DNA of 36,995 nt from Clostridia bacterium (GCA_017473435.1 JAFULG010000005.1:1-36995), one strand, 5' to 3'. Counted from the first letter of the stretch, positions 23,901 through 33,556 are shown. Translations and numbers: made by a program. The notes: generated by a model not told the origin, from the sequence alone.

Positions 23901-24371
23901 ATGGCGACAGTAAAAACCGACGAAAAACAAACCGTTGCGCAGAACAAAAAAGCAAGGCACGACTATTTTGTGCTTGAAACCTACGAGGCGGGCATTGAGC
24001 TTTTCGGCACGGAGGTCAAATCCATCCGTAAGGGCAGGCTTAATCTTAAGGACTCCTGGTGCAGTATTGACGGAGGAGAGATTTTCGTCAAGGGCATGCA
24101 CATCAGCCCCTATGAGCAGGGTAATATTTTTAACCGTGACCCGATGCGTGTAAGGAGACTTTTAATGCACAAGAGGGAAATCAACCGACTTTTAGGTGTC
24201 ACAAAGCAGCAGGGACTGACCCTTGTGCCGTTGAGTGTATATTTCCTCAAGGGCAGGGCGAAGCTTGAAATAGGACTCTGCAAGGGTAAAAAGCTTTATG
24301 ACAAGCGCGAGGTGGCGGCAGAAAAGGACGCAAAGCGCAACATGGAGCGTAATTTTAAGGAAAGATATTAA
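23901..24371 (+). CDS. smpB: SsrA-binding protein SmpB
   Basis: The 156-residue partner of tmRNA in ribosome rescue (trans-translation). Family marks: [38 protein letters not shown], the central HISPYEQGN, and the basic tail [19 protein letters not shown]. The start is ATG at 23901 with AAAGGTGG about 9 nt upstream. It lies directly upstream of ssrA, an arrangement common in Firmicutes, with the hairpin array in the gap. Confidence 0.97.
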   Translation: MATVKTDEKQTVAQNKKARHDYFVLETYEAGIELFGTEVKSIRKGRLNLKDSWCSIDGGEIFVKGMHISPYEQGNIFNRDPMRVRRLLMHKREINRLLGVTKQQGLTLVPLSVYFLKGRAKLEIGLCKGKKLYDKREVAAEKDAKRNMERNFKERY

Positions 24372-24385
24372 GCATAATTTACCTG

Positions 24386-24413
24386 TTGATTTTTTAAAGA
24401 AACGGGATATAAT
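24386..24413 (+). promoter_or_regulatory. Predicted promoter of ssrA
   Basis: TTGATT, 16-nt spacer, TATAAT; a second TATAAT overlaps just after it. The start would be near 24420, immediately before the hairpin array, so the array would be in the pre-tmRNA leader. Confidence 0.65.
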
Positions 24414-24420
24414 TATAATC

Positions 24421-24549
24421 GTCACGAAGTGACCCGAAGTATTTGCCGCAAGGCGAATATTTCACACCGACAAAGTCGGTATTTCATATTGCGAAAGCAA
24501 TATTTCACCTGACCGAAGGTCAGATTTCATGCAATGCCGACGGCATTGC
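24421..24549 (+). repeat. Array of six hairpins separated by ATTTCA linkers
   Basis: In order: GTCAC-GAA-GTGAC; TTGCC-GCAA-GGCGA (with one wobble); ACCGAC-AAA-GTCGGT; ATATTGC-GAAA-GCAATAT; CTGACC-GAA-GGTCAG; GCAATGCC-GAC-GGCATTGC. The linkers are mostly ATTTCA(C). The stems differ completely in sequence but keep near-perfect pairing and a short, purine-rich loop. It fills the space between the ssrA promoter and mature tmRNA. Confidence 0.85.
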
Positions 24550-24557
24550 CTCTATAC

Positions 24558-24904
24558 GGGGATGAAAGGATTTCGACGGGGATTCTGAACCACGATAAGC
24601 GGGTAGTGGAGTGGCACCACTATAAAAGTCACACGTTTAAATAATAAACGACAACAATACAGTTTTAAAGGCTGCTTAATGCGGCCCGTCTTGGTTAAGA
24701 GTACTGCGGCTTAACTAAAGGCGTCGATCAGCAGTGAACGTGAACGGCAGAGCGCCTTGTATGCCGTCATGCATCAAAGGCTACCAAGCTCTCAAGCCTG
24801 TCAACCGGCGTGAGGGTGAGGGAATGTTAAAAGACTGACTGCACCCGGAGAAGGTTGTGCGGATGGGTTTTCGGACGCGGTTTCGATTACCGCCATCTCC
24901 ACCA
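24558..24904 (+). ncRNA. ssrA: Transfer-messenger RNA
   Basis: The tmRNA that rescues stalled ribosomes and tags proteins for proteolysis. The 5' end GGGGATGAAAGGATTTCGACG is diagnostic and pairs with 3' CATCTCC (acceptor stem, one G-U), then discriminator A and an encoded CCA at 24902-24904. The T-arm GGTTTCGATTACCGCC is seen at the 3' end. The tag frame ends AAC GAC AAC AAT ACA GTT TTA AAG GCT GCT TAA (24647-24679), giving NDNNTVLKAA, with the preceding codon (ATA) as a possible resume codon. The final AA fits ClpXP-type tags. Length is 347 nt. Confidence 0.95.
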
Positions 24905-24981
24905 AACAAGAGTCAGACGAACACCTACTACTTCTTCACAGGCGGCTTCGCCGTGAAAGTGGACATCTGACAGAAAAAGAA

Positions 24982-25014
24982 GAACCAAGGTTAGAAATAG
25001 CCTTGGTTCTTTGC
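24982..25014 (+). terminator. Terminator downstream of ssrA
   Basis: GAACCAAGG, 10-nt loop, CCTTGGTTC, then TTTGCT. Strong stem with a short U-run. It falls 78 bp past the mature tmRNA end, just before the AT-rich accessory DNA. Confidence 0.8.
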
Positions 25015-25186
25015 TAGATAAAGGGAGGTTTTGTAGTTGATTTCGAATTTAACTACATTAGAAAATGACATATAATAATACAGTAGTCATAAAAATATAC
25101 AGTAAAAATTTTTAAAACATAAAAGTTGCTTTTCCGTGTTGAAAATGTTAATATATAAATATATTATTTAATTTAGGAGGTTGCTT

Positions 25187-26071
25187 ATTCCTAGTTGGAA
25201 CGAAATATTTGATAGTGTTCAATCAAACAATGCAATTGAAAATCAAAAGAAACTTTTCTTCAAAAAACTTATTGAGCACACCGGTCGAAATTGTATTGTT
25301 TATTTTTCATGTTGGCAACAAAAACCTGGCACTCAATCTCCATTTAGTATAGAAGACGATGATAGAAATGGTTTTATGAACGCTTTATATGGGTTAGATA
25401 AAACTAAAGGTTTGGATTTAATTTTACATACACCTGGTGGAGATTCTGCAGCTACACAATCGATTGTTGACTACTTGTTTAGTTATTTCAATGGAGATGT
25501 GAGAGTAATCGTTCCGCATACAGCAATGTCGGCAGGAACAATGATTGCTTGTTCCGCTAAAGAAATTATTATGGGTAAACATTCTAATTTGGGTCCAATC
25601 GATCCTCAAATAAGCGGAATGCCTGCGCACGAGTTTGTAAATTTGCTCAACCAAGCAATAAGCGATATTTCTGCTAATAAAAATGTAGTTTACTGGCAAA
25701 TGACATTAAGCAAATATCCTCCTACATTATTTGGATTATGTAATAATGCTATCGCCGTATCCAAAAAGAATGTAAAAAAATGGTTAGAAAGAACAATGTT
25801 AAAAGACACTGATTCTGCCGATGTCGATAAAACTGTTGAATATTTAGCTAATTATAATTTTCACTTGCAACACAATACTCGATTATCAATTGATGAACTT
25901 AAAAAGAATACCTCGTTAAAGATAACTGCTTTGGAAGAAGATCAAGAATTGCAAGAAAGCGTATTATCTTTGTATCATTGCTACCAAATTTACGCTGCTG
26001 GCTCAAATTGTGCAAAAATAATTGAAAATCACAAATCCATTAAATTCATAAAAAACCATGCACCGAATTAA
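25187..26071 (+). CDS. Serine dehydrogenase proteinase (SDH, ClpP-fold serine protease)
   Basis: A 295-residue protein of the SDH/SppA-like serine protease family (ClpP-crotonase fold). Seen: LDLILHTPGGDSAATQSIVDYL (oxyanion region), the catalytic Ser in PHTAMSAGTMIACSA (about residue 115), and GKHSNLGPIDPQ. The C-terminal helices hold no other known domain. Relatives are probably cytoplasmic peptidases of uncertain target. The start is odd: AGGAGG (25175-25180) is followed by TTGCTT and then ATT, and the protein from there reads IPSWNEIF, while relatives start MPSWNE. The TTG at 25181 abuts the ribosome site. I chose ATT at 25187. It sits in AT-rich accessory DNA after ssrA. Confidence 0.85.
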   Translation: MPSWNEIFDSVQSNNAIENQKKLFFKKLIEHTGRNCIVYFSCWQQKPGTQSPFSIEDDDRNGFMNALYGLDKTKGLDLILHTPGGDSAATQSIVDYLFSYFNGDVRVIVPHTAMSAGTMIACSAKEIIMGKHSNLGPIDPQISGMPAHEFVNLLNQAISDISANKNVVYWQMTLSKYPPTLFGLCNNAIAVSKKNVKKWLERTMLKDTDSADVDKTVEYLANYNFHLQHNTRLSIDELKKNTSLKITALEEDQELQESVLSLYHCYQIYAAGSNCAKIIENHKSIKFIKNHAPN

Positions 26072-26083
26072 GGAGATAAAAAA

Positions 26084-26266
26084 ATGAATTCATTGACTAT
26101 CCAAAATGATGAATACACTTTAAAAGCGATAAATTTGTTCGAATTTATGGATATAATAGATTGTGATAAATTAAGTATAGAAGAAATAGCGATGCAATAT
26201 AATGAGGCAATTCAAAATTTTCAAAAAAACAATATTAATGATTCTGTTTTTTATTATGCAAGATAA
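26084..26266 (+). CDS. Small hypothetical protein
   Basis: A 60-residue acidic protein, starting at ATG 26084 with AAGGAGAT upstream, 12 bp after the protease gene. It has no recognised domain, and no signal peptide or membrane helix. Its sequence (YTLKAINLFEFMDIIDCDKLS, then YNEAIQNF) is helix-rich. It is probably co-transcribed with the protease and could be a small partner or regulator; there is no evidence beyond position. Confidence 0.65.
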   Translation: MNSLTIQNDEYTLKAINLFEFMDIIDCDKLSIEEIAMQYNEAIQNFQKNNINDSVFYYAR

Positions 26267-26381
26267 CTTTTTAAAAATTTAATAACAATATTATTAAGTG
26301 AAAAAGTATTTCCTACACATTCACCAAACTACGGATCCTCCTTATACAATGGTCTTACCAAAATACAAGGAGGTCTTTTCT

Positions 26382-26768
26382 ATGAATTTACCTAAACACA
26401 TCACCAACGAGCAAACCGGTATCCGTTACACCCTTCACGGCGACTACTACTTACCCGACCTAAAACTGCCTAAAATCAAAGACAACCGTCCCATCGGCAA
26501 ATGGGGACAACTTCACCTCAACCACCTTAAAAAGCACTGTAAGTCAACCTATTACACATATCTTATGAACGGTACACTTCACGATTACCTTTGCGGTATC
26601 AATGACCAGGCGGAAGAAATGTTCAATCGCATAGTGTCACATATGGCAGAGGCAGACGGCACTGACGAGAATCTGAAAGCCACCGACCAAATTAAATGGG
26701 TGGGTCTTATGAACAACTACCGTCACTGTGCCGAAGAAGTTGTTTTCGACTCTATTATTTACACCTGA
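26382..26768 (+). CDS. TnpV transposon-encoded protein
   Basis: A 128-residue protein of the TnpV family, found on Tn4451-type and other clostridial mobile elements. Family marks are YTLHGDYYLPDL, GKWGQLHLNHLKKH, YLMNGTLHDYL, and the end WVGLMNNYRHCAEEVVF. The start is ATG 26382 with AAGGAGG 7 nt upstream; an in-frame GTG at 26298 lacks such a site. The gene is richer in GC than its AT-rich surroundings, suggesting it arrived separately. No site-specific recombinase accompanies it, so it looks like a remnant. Its role in transposition is not known. Confidence 0.85.
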   Translation: MNLPKHITNEQTGIRYTLHGDYYLPDLKLPKIKDNRPIGKWGQLHLNHLKKHCKSTYYTYLMNGTLHDYLCGINDQAEEMFNRIVSHMAEADGTDENLKATDQIKWVGLMNNYRHCAEEVVFDSIIYT

Positions 26769-27330
26769 CAACACTGTAAAATACGGCTTTTTTTATACGA
26801 TCAGTGCTGTACTGATAAAAAAATAATGAAAGGCAGTTGATAAAATGATAAAAAGAATTCATTTAGTGAAGTCAGTTGTCAGTTTGTAATTGATGTATTA
26901 TATCTTTCATAAATTATAGGCATCTCCGTATGTTTTGGGAGATGCCTTGATTTTTTTGGAGGGGAGATATGTAATACGAAACTTTTAGTTATCTGTCTCA
27001 GATAATCAGAGGCAAATTTACTTGATATGTATGAACGTAGAGCAGATTTTATTTGACTGAGTGAGGCCATAAGGAAGCTGTGGCTAACTTAAAGAATAGA
27101 ATTAGAGTGGATATGTACAGATAATGATAAGTATAGAGTTAAAAGTAAGAGATGTTTTGTATTGTGTAATTTTATGTATAAACATTAAAAATATCGTAGA
27201 AAAATACAATCTGGGATGATTTTGTTACTTTTTCTCATTTTTATGACTATTCAATTGAGGACTCAAATGTTAAGGAGGGAAAAATTTAATTAGAGTTCAA
27301 CTAATTTAAGAAAATGAAAAGGAGAAAGTA
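26769..27330. other. AT-rich gap with one terminator; no gene supported
   Basis: About 560 bp of low-complexity AT-rich DNA between TnpV and the RHS gene. It includes a terminator-like hairpin at 26918-26957. A 63-codon minus-strand frame (26879-27070) overlaps that hairpin, has no clear ribosome site and is not annotated. The last 30 bp holds the AAAGGAGAAAG site of the RHS gene. Confidence 0.6.
26918..26957 (+). terminator. Intrinsic terminator downstream of TnpV
   Basis: AGGCATCTCC, loop of about 10 nt, GGAGATGCCT, then TGATTTTTTT. It separates the TnpV region from the RHS gene. Confidence 0.8.
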
Positions 27331-30300
27331 ATGAGAATTTTAAAAAAAACTTTGGCAGTATTTTTGGTGATTATCACTCTTTTCACAACTTTTTCATTGG
27401 TAATGCCTGTTTTTGCACAATACAAAGCAGAAATCGAAGCGGATACCGAAATGGAGATCGTTGATGAAGAAAAAGAAGCACACATAATTTCAGAAGTTAT
27501 TGACAAAAGAACAGAGAACACAAAGCAGTTCCTTATGTCTGACGGATCATATGTTCTGGCACAATATAATTCATCGGTCCATTACCTGACAGATGAAAAT
27601 GAATGGGCGGATATTGATAATACACTTTGTGAGAATGCTGCCACTACGGTTCAGGCTGAGGTCTTTGGACAGAGCAATATTATCAGAACAAAAAGCGAAG
27701 AAACAAATATCGTTTTTGCAGAAAAAGCTAATTCAAATACTCTTGTGTTTTTCGATGATGAAAAATATCCGATTTCTTTGAATTATCAGAGTATGAAAAA
27801 CAGCCGAGCTGAAATTACGGAAAAATCAACGGAATTTCAAGGTGATGAAGCATTTCTTAATCTTTCACATCTTACCGATGAAATCATTTATGAAGATGCA
27901 TACAAAAATGTTGATTTGCAGTATTTAGTTTCATCAAACGGCATTAAGGAGAATATCATACTTAAAAATGCAACTGCTCAAAACAGTTTTGTTGTAAACT
28001 ACAACATAGGAGAATTAAGCGCAAAGGCGATTTCAAAAAACGAAATACACTTAACCAACGGAAAAGATGTAATATATGTAATATCTGCTCCTGTTATGTA
28101 TGATGCAAACGGTAATACAAGTTCAGAAATTGAGCTTGACATCACAAAAAACAAGAACGGAAAGCTTCGTTTTGAAATTCTTCCTGATGAAAACTGGCTT
28201 TCAACTGCAGTTTATCCCGTTACAATCGATCCCTCAATAATCGATGCTAAAGAATACTCGATTAGCGGCATATGCGTAAACGGTACTTCAACAAGTACGA
28301 ATAATTTCACTTTAACTTACGGAAGCACTTCCTATGCGCTTCTTGATATTCAAAAAAGTGAAGCCAATGCCTTTGTTGACCATGTTGTTTCAGCAATGCT
28401 TAATTTACCTGTAGTTTCCGGCTCTGTAACATCTTCAAGCAGAGTTTGTGTACGAGAAATTACTGAAGATTGGAAAAATGATGGTGCAATTACGAATGCA
28501 AATCCCGTATGTGCCACAACAATTGAGGATTATTCAAGTGTAAATGCAACAACAGACAATCTATCTTTTGATCTCACTAGATTGTATCACAAGTGGGAGA
28601 ATGGCGGAAGCAACGAAGGTATTAAGCTAGAAATGGGAGCTTCGGGAAGTGTACGTTTTGAAACAACATCCACTGAACCGCTATTAACTGTTCAGTATAT
28701 GAACACTTGCGGACTTGATTCATCAATGCCTTATACAGAGTTTGATATGGGCAGTGCAGGTTACATATATGTTAATAACTACAGCGGAAACCTTGTGCTG
28801 ACAAGAGATAACGATATTTCGACAACAGGTGAAGAATATCCTTATAATTTTTCAATGACCTATAATAGTCTGGCTGTTGTTGATGAAGACTATTCTTATT
28901 GGCTTCCAAGCTATATGTCAGGCTTCAGCACATCTTTTATTTATACAGCTCCCGACGGAACACAGCAACTTTTCGTTCAAGGTGAAGATACTTTAAAAGA
29001 AGATTTCTATATTTTAGAAAAAAATGATTATGGTTGGGAATGTCTTGAAGCAACTGAAAAACGGAGCTTTACATTTCCGATTGTCGGAGCCACAATTAAA
29101 ATACCTATTGCTTTCGATGCGTGTAAAAACAACTGTACCGAAAAGTATTCGTTTAATGCAAGTGGGTTACAGAAAATTACAATTGGTGAAAAACTTTGTT
29201 CGGATGAGCCAAAAAACGAAAGAGTAATACTTTCACGTGAAAAAATTGAAGGATCAAGTAGTTTTTATCTTGTTGATGGTAGTGGCGACAAGTTACTTGT
29301 ATCTTCTGCAGATGGCTTATACTCTGTAACTTCGATTGATATTAAATCCAATGGCACGAGTACAACAGAAGAAACATTGATTTACCAAAAGGATGAAAAT
29401 GGAAATGTAACACAAATTGTTCACAATAATAAGGTCGAGGCGGTTTTCACTTATGATGCTTTAAGTCGCATTACATCAATTACAAATGATTCGGGTTATA
29501 AATTAACTTTCGGTTATGTTAACGAGAGCAGAAGAGTTGCATATGTTGGTGAAAGTAAAAATAACGAGTTAGGCAGAGAAGTTTCTTTTGAAAGAGGATG
29601 CAATAACACGGTTACAAGAACTTCAGGAGCTAATGGTATATTTGGCGATGCTGATGACCTTTTAACCACCTATGTGTATAATAACAAAGTACAGGTTGTT
29701 TCAACTCAATGTGAAACAGTTGGCAGCGAAACAATTGAGAGTGAAAAGCTTGGAGCAGTAGGGCTGGAACGGAGTTCACAAAGTAAAATTCCTGATTCTA
29801 TTTCTAAAGTGCACGCAGAAGGAAAAATACCTGACAATGTTATTAAAAACCATAATGTTGAAAGCACACAATATTGGTCACCTATTCTGCTTGATGATTC
29901 GAATTGTGTAAATACAAAAAATTACACAACAGAGGAAGCTTATGTAGGAGAAGGCTCTTTGAAAATAAAAATTGAAAATCTTGCTTCTAGCGGTGCAGCA
30001 GCGTTTTATCAGAATTTAGATTTGAATGACGGGGCTGTTGAAAAAGGCGAAACATATACTTTCTCGGCATATGTTAAAACGAACGGTATAACTTATGATT
30101 CTAATTCAAGTATAAATCAAAACTATGGTGCAGCATTGATGATGCGAATAGCAAAAACTGACGGTACGGTTGAACGGATTTATTCTTCGCACGTTCAAAA
30201 AACAAATTATGATATAAATAATGGTTGGGAAAGAGTCTTTGTTACGTTTACATTACCCAAAAATACAGCAAGTGTGATTGCATTTGTGCTTGTTAGAAAC

Positions 30301-33300
30301 GGAATTGGTACAGGGTATTTTGACGGTGTGCAGCTAGAGAAGAGTGAAGTTGCAAGTCAGTATAATATGCTCGAAAATAACGGTTTTAATTTTGTTGAGT
30401 CTACAGGTTATGCATCCTCATGGAACAGATGGAATATGAGCTCATCTGATGTTGTTGTGGACAGTAAGATGCAGATTGCCGGAAGTCCGACGCACCAAAA
30501 GGCGTTGATACAAGAGGTTAAAGTAAACGAAAAGGATTATGACGATAAATTTATCTTTGGCGGTTGGGCTGAAGCTGTGCCGTTGCCTAAAAAGGTAACG
30601 AGGTATTACAGATTGCATGTTATTGTATTCTATAAGGAAACCAAGAGTGACGGAACTCCGGAAAGCTATGTTCCTGCTTGGGCTGAGTATGATTATTACA
30701 ATGACGGAACGCAGTTTACTAGCGGTAGCTTTGGCTTAAGGCATCCTGAGCATCCTGAATATACACCGGATAAAATCCGTGTAGTATGTTGTTATTATAA
30801 TCAGGCAAATACGGCATGTTACGATTCAATAAGGCTTAGTAAATCATCTGATGTGTATGATCTTAATGAGATGTATGGGGATGCAGCGGATACGAATACG
30901 GAAACAGAGCTTGATCCATACACCTACGACGAAAATGGAAGAGTTCTCACCTATACCGATGAAGAGAGCGTGGTTTATTCCTATTCATACAACGCCTACG
31001 GTGATGTTGTTTCAATTCTGAACGCAGACGGTGAAGGTGACAGGTTTGAATACAACACTTATGATACAGACGGTGACGGAAGCTACGACACAACCCGAAT
31101 AAGAAAAGAAACCTATGCAGATGGCACGATTTACGAATATACTTATAACAGTGCTCTTGAAATTACAAAGGAGACCGTTACTATTCCTAATTCCGAGGGT
31201 GAACCAACTGTTGAGGAGTATAATTACGACGAAAACGGGAATTTGGATACCCACGTTGTTGACAATGAAGTTAAATCCAGTTATACTTATATTAAACCTA
31301 ATAATAATTGGCTTATTGCAACAGAGACAAGCAATGGTTATAAAACGACCTACACTTATAATCCTGAAACTGACGAACTGGTGAGCAAAGTTAAATCACC
31401 GTCAGATAATGTTGATGTTGTAATTGAAAGTGACAGCTATGAGTATTCAGACGGTAATGTTACAAAGCATACCCACACGGAAAACGGCACATCCCTAACC
31501 TATCATTACGGTACAAATGGAGAGATATCCAAGGTCGAACATAACGGTTTTGCATATAATTATGAATATGATGCTTTTTCCAACACAACAAGCGTTAAGG
31601 TGGGTGACCAGAGCCTTGTCGGTTATACTTATCAGCAGGACAAGTCAAAGGTTGCTTCAATGACCTACGGCAACGATGACAAGGTAACTTATACTTACGA
31701 TAATTACGGCGGTATCAGTAAAAAGACAGTAAGTGATAAAATCAGTGACGGTAGCACAAAGGATCATTATTATACTTATTTCACTGACGGTGAGGGTAGA
31801 ACTGTTTACGAAGAGGACAGTCCAAGTCATCAGGAAACTTATTACCTTTACGATGATGAAGGAACGCTTTACGGTGAAAGAGTCAACGCAACAACGACAA
31901 ACAATACTTATCGAAATCGGCTTTATGAGGTTATAAATAATTTCGATGACAACGGAAATGTTGTCAAAAACGCCTTGAGAAGTCAGTCGGGCTTATTGAC
32001 AACTTATTATGCTTATGATTCCGTAACAAATTTACCGTCAAGTATAACACTTTTTGGCGGAAAACAGGTTTCATACAACTATGACGATGAAGGTACACTC
32101 ACAGGCAGAAGTCTTTCGACAAGTACTCCTGTTGCGGAGGGCTTTAACTACAATGATAAAGGTCTGATTTCGACACATACCATTGCTCTCGGAACAAATA
32201 GTGATGTTTATTCGTATACTTATGATGATAATGCAAACATTACTGAAATTAAGCTTGGCGATACGGTTCAGCAGAGCTATGAATATGATGCGTTAAATCA
32301 GCTCATAAGAGAAAATGACCGTGATACGGGTAAGACTGTAATTTACAGTTACGACGGCTACGGAAACATCACATCAAAGACTGAATATGCATTTACATTA
32401 GGTGAGCTTGGAGCTGTTGTTGATACTATCAGTTATGCTTACAATGACACAGCATGGAAGGATAAGCTGACAAGCTATGACGGACAGGGCATAACCTATG
32501 ATGAAATCGGCAATCCTACAAGCTATATGGGTGCTGATATGACTTGGGCAGGTCGATACCTTACATCATATGTTAAAGGTAACACGGCTGTTTCATATAC
32601 TTACGATTCTGACGGTTTAAGAACAAGCAAAACAGTCAATGGTGTCAAGCATAACTACTACTACGTTGACGGACAACTTCGTTACGAAAGAAACGGCGAT
32701 AACTACGAAATCTATTACACTTACGATGCTGACGGCAGACCCGTGCTTGCAACAAAGCGTGACCTTGTTGCAAAGAAGAATTATCAGTATTATCTCATAA
32801 CAAATACCCGTGGTGATGTTATTGAAACACGTGATGATTACGGTAATGTTAATGCAAAGTTTGTTTACGATGCTTGGGGTAAATTGATATCTGTAACGGA
32901 TGCTAACGGTAACGCACTCTCAACAGACAGCTTTGCTTATCAGATAAGTCTCAAATACCGTGGATATGTGTATGATAATGAGACGAGTTTGTATTATCTG
33001 CAGAGTCGCTATTATGACCCGGAGACGGGTAGGTTTTTGAATGCGGATGATGTGGAGTGTATTGGCTTATTGAATACAATGTGTTCCTTAAATTTGTTTG
33101 CTTACTGTGGAAATCAGCCAGTTGATCGATATGATTATAGTGGACTTTCGACAGTGTATACTTTAAGCAATGGATGGAAATATAGGATAGATCCACCAAA
33201 TACATCAACTAAGACGAAAAGACATATTCATATTTATAAAGATGGATATAATTATTCACAAAACGATGATGGTTCTCCTCATGATGGAAGTTCAGATGAA

Positions 33301-33525
33301 CCGCCGAACAGTGTGAAAAAAGAGTTGAAAAATAAAGGCGTGTGGGATTGGGATGCTAAGGCAAAAGAATACAATGAATCTTTAACCAACAATGGTTTGG
33401 AGCCAGTACTTAAAGCTTTAAGAGTAGTTATTATTATATATGCTGTATATAGAATTGTAAGGTTATTACCTTCTTTTCTTCCCGGTTTGCGCTGGACTTT
33501 ACCTGGAAATGTAGCATTTGCTTAG
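27331..33525 (+). CDS. Secreted RHS/YD-repeat polymorphic toxin-like protein
   Basis: A 2064-residue exported protein. Residues 1-30 form a signal peptide (MRILKKTLAVFLVIITLFTT... VFAQ). Residues about 300-460 resemble a DNRLRE-type domain. A carbohydrate-binding-like domain lies about 845-1010 (YVGEGSLKIKIEN ... GTGYFDGVQLEKS). YD repeats (YDENGN, YTYDxxG and variants) run through about 690-740 and then 1190-1880. The RHS-associated core motif YYLQSRYYDPETGRFLNADD is near residue 1890. The final approximately 140 residues after YDYSGLS form a variable tip with HIHIYKDGYNYSQNDDGSPH and a final hydrophobic stretch. Such proteins deliver a C-terminal toxin to neighbouring cells. The tip's activity is unknown. 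A good AAAGGAG site precedes ATG 27331. Confidence 0.9.
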   Translation: MRILKKTLAVFLVIITLFTTFSLVMPVFAQYKAEIEADTEMEIVDEEKEAHIISEVIDKRTENTKQFLMSDGSYVLAQYNSSVHYLTDENEWADIDNTLCENAATTVQAEVFGQSNIIRTKSEETNIVFAEKANSNTLVFFDDEKYPISLNYQSMKNSRAEITEKSTEFQGDEAFLNLSHLTDEIIYEDAYKNVDLQYLVSSNGIKENIILKNATAQNSFVVNYNIGELSAKAISKNEIHLTNGKDVIYVISAPVMYDANGNTSSEIELDITKNKNGKLRFEILPDENWLSTAVYPVTIDPSIIDAKEYSISGICVNGTSTSTNNFTLTYGSTSYALLDIQKSEANAFVDHVVSAMLNLPVVSGSVTSSSRVCVREITEDWKNDGAITNANPVCATTIEDYSSVNATTDNLSFDLTRLYHKWENGGSNEGIKLEMGASGSVRFETTSTEPLLTVQYMNTCGLDSSMPYTEFDMGSAGYIYVNNYSGNLVLTRDNDISTTGEEYPYNFSMTYNSLAVVDEDYSYWLPSYMSGFSTSFIYTAPDGTQQLFVQGEDTLKEDFYILEKNDYGWECLEATEKRSFTFPIVGATIKIPIAFDACKNNCTEKYSFNASGLQKITIGEKLCSDEPKNERVILSREKIEGSSSFYLVDGSGDKLLVSSADGLYSVTSIDIKSNGTSTTEETLIYQKDENGNVTQIVHNNKVEAVFTYDALSRITSITNDSGYKLTFGYVNESRRVAYVGESKNNELGREVSFERGCNNTVTRTSGANGIFGDADDLLTTYVYNNKVQVVSTQCETVGSETIESEKLGAVGLERSSQSKIPDSISKVHAEGKIPDNVIKNHNVESTQYWSPILLDDSNCVNTKNYTTEEAYVGEGSLKIKIENLASSGAAAFYQNLDLNDGAVEKGETYTFSAYVKTNGITYDSNSSINQNYGAALMMRIAKTDGTVERIYSSHVQKTNYDINNGWERVFVTFTLPKNTASVIAFVLVRNGIGTGYFDGVQLEKSEVASQYNMLENNGFNFVESTGYASSWNRWNMSSSDVVVDSKMQIAGSPTHQKALIQEVKVNEKDYDDKFIFGGWAEAVPLPKKVTRYYRLHVIVFYKETKSDGTPESYVPAWAEYDYYNDGTQFTSGSFGLRHPEHPEYTPDKIRVVCCYYNQANTACYDSIRLSKSSDVYDLNEMYGDAADTNTETELDPYTYDENGRVLTYTDEESVVYSYSYNAYGDVVSILNADGEGDRFEYNTYDTDGDGSYDTTRIRKETYADGTIYEYTYNSALEITKETVTIPNSEGEPTVEEYNYDENGNLDTHVVDNEVKSSYTYIKPNNNWLIATETSNGYKTTYTYNPETDELVSKVKSPSDNVDVVIESDSYEYSDGNVTKHTHTENGTSLTYHYGTNGEISKVEHNGFAYNYEYDAFSNTTSVKVGDQSLVGYTYQQDKSKVASMTYGNDDKVTYTYDNYGGISKKTVSDKISDGSTKDHYYTYFTDGEGRTVYEEDSPSHQETYYLYDDEGTLYGERVNATTTNNTYRNRLYEVINNFDDNGNVVKNALRSQSGLLTTYYAYDSVTNLPSSITLFGGKQVSYNYDDEGTLTGRSLSTSTPVAEGFNYNDKGLISTHTIALGTNSDVYSYTYDDNANITEIKLGDTVQQSYEYDALNQLIRENDRDTGKTVIYSYDGYGNITSKTEYAFTLGELGAVVDTISYAYNDTAWKDKLTSYDGQGITYDEIGNPTSYMGADMTWAGRYLTSYVKGNTAVSYTYDSDGLRTSKTVNGVKHNYYYVDGQLRYERNGDNYEIYYTYDADGRPVLATKRDLVAKKNYQYYLITNTRGDVIETRDDYGNVNAKFVYDAWGKLISVTDANGNALSTDSFAYQISLKYRGYVYDNETSLYYLQSRYYDPETGRFLNADDVECIGLLNTMCSLNLFAYCGNQPVDRYDYSGLSTVYTLSNGWKYRIDPPNTSTKTKRHIHIYKDGYNYSQNDDGSPHDGSSDEPPNSVKKELKNKGVWDWDAKAKEYNESLTNNGLEPVLKALRVVIIIYAVYRIVRLLPSFLPGLRWTLPGNVAFA

Positions 33526-33556
33526 ATTTTTAAATTTTTGTTTGAGGTGAATTATT

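Noticed and set aside
24421-24549. Could the hairpin array upstream of ssrA be a CRISPR array?
   Set aside because: Units are about 20 nt hairpins with 6-nt linkers and unlike stems; there are no constant repeats with 30-nt spacers and no cas genes.
26879-27070. 63-codon minus-strand frame after TnpV
   Set aside because: It overlaps a terminator hairpin, has no good ribosome site and no recognisable product.
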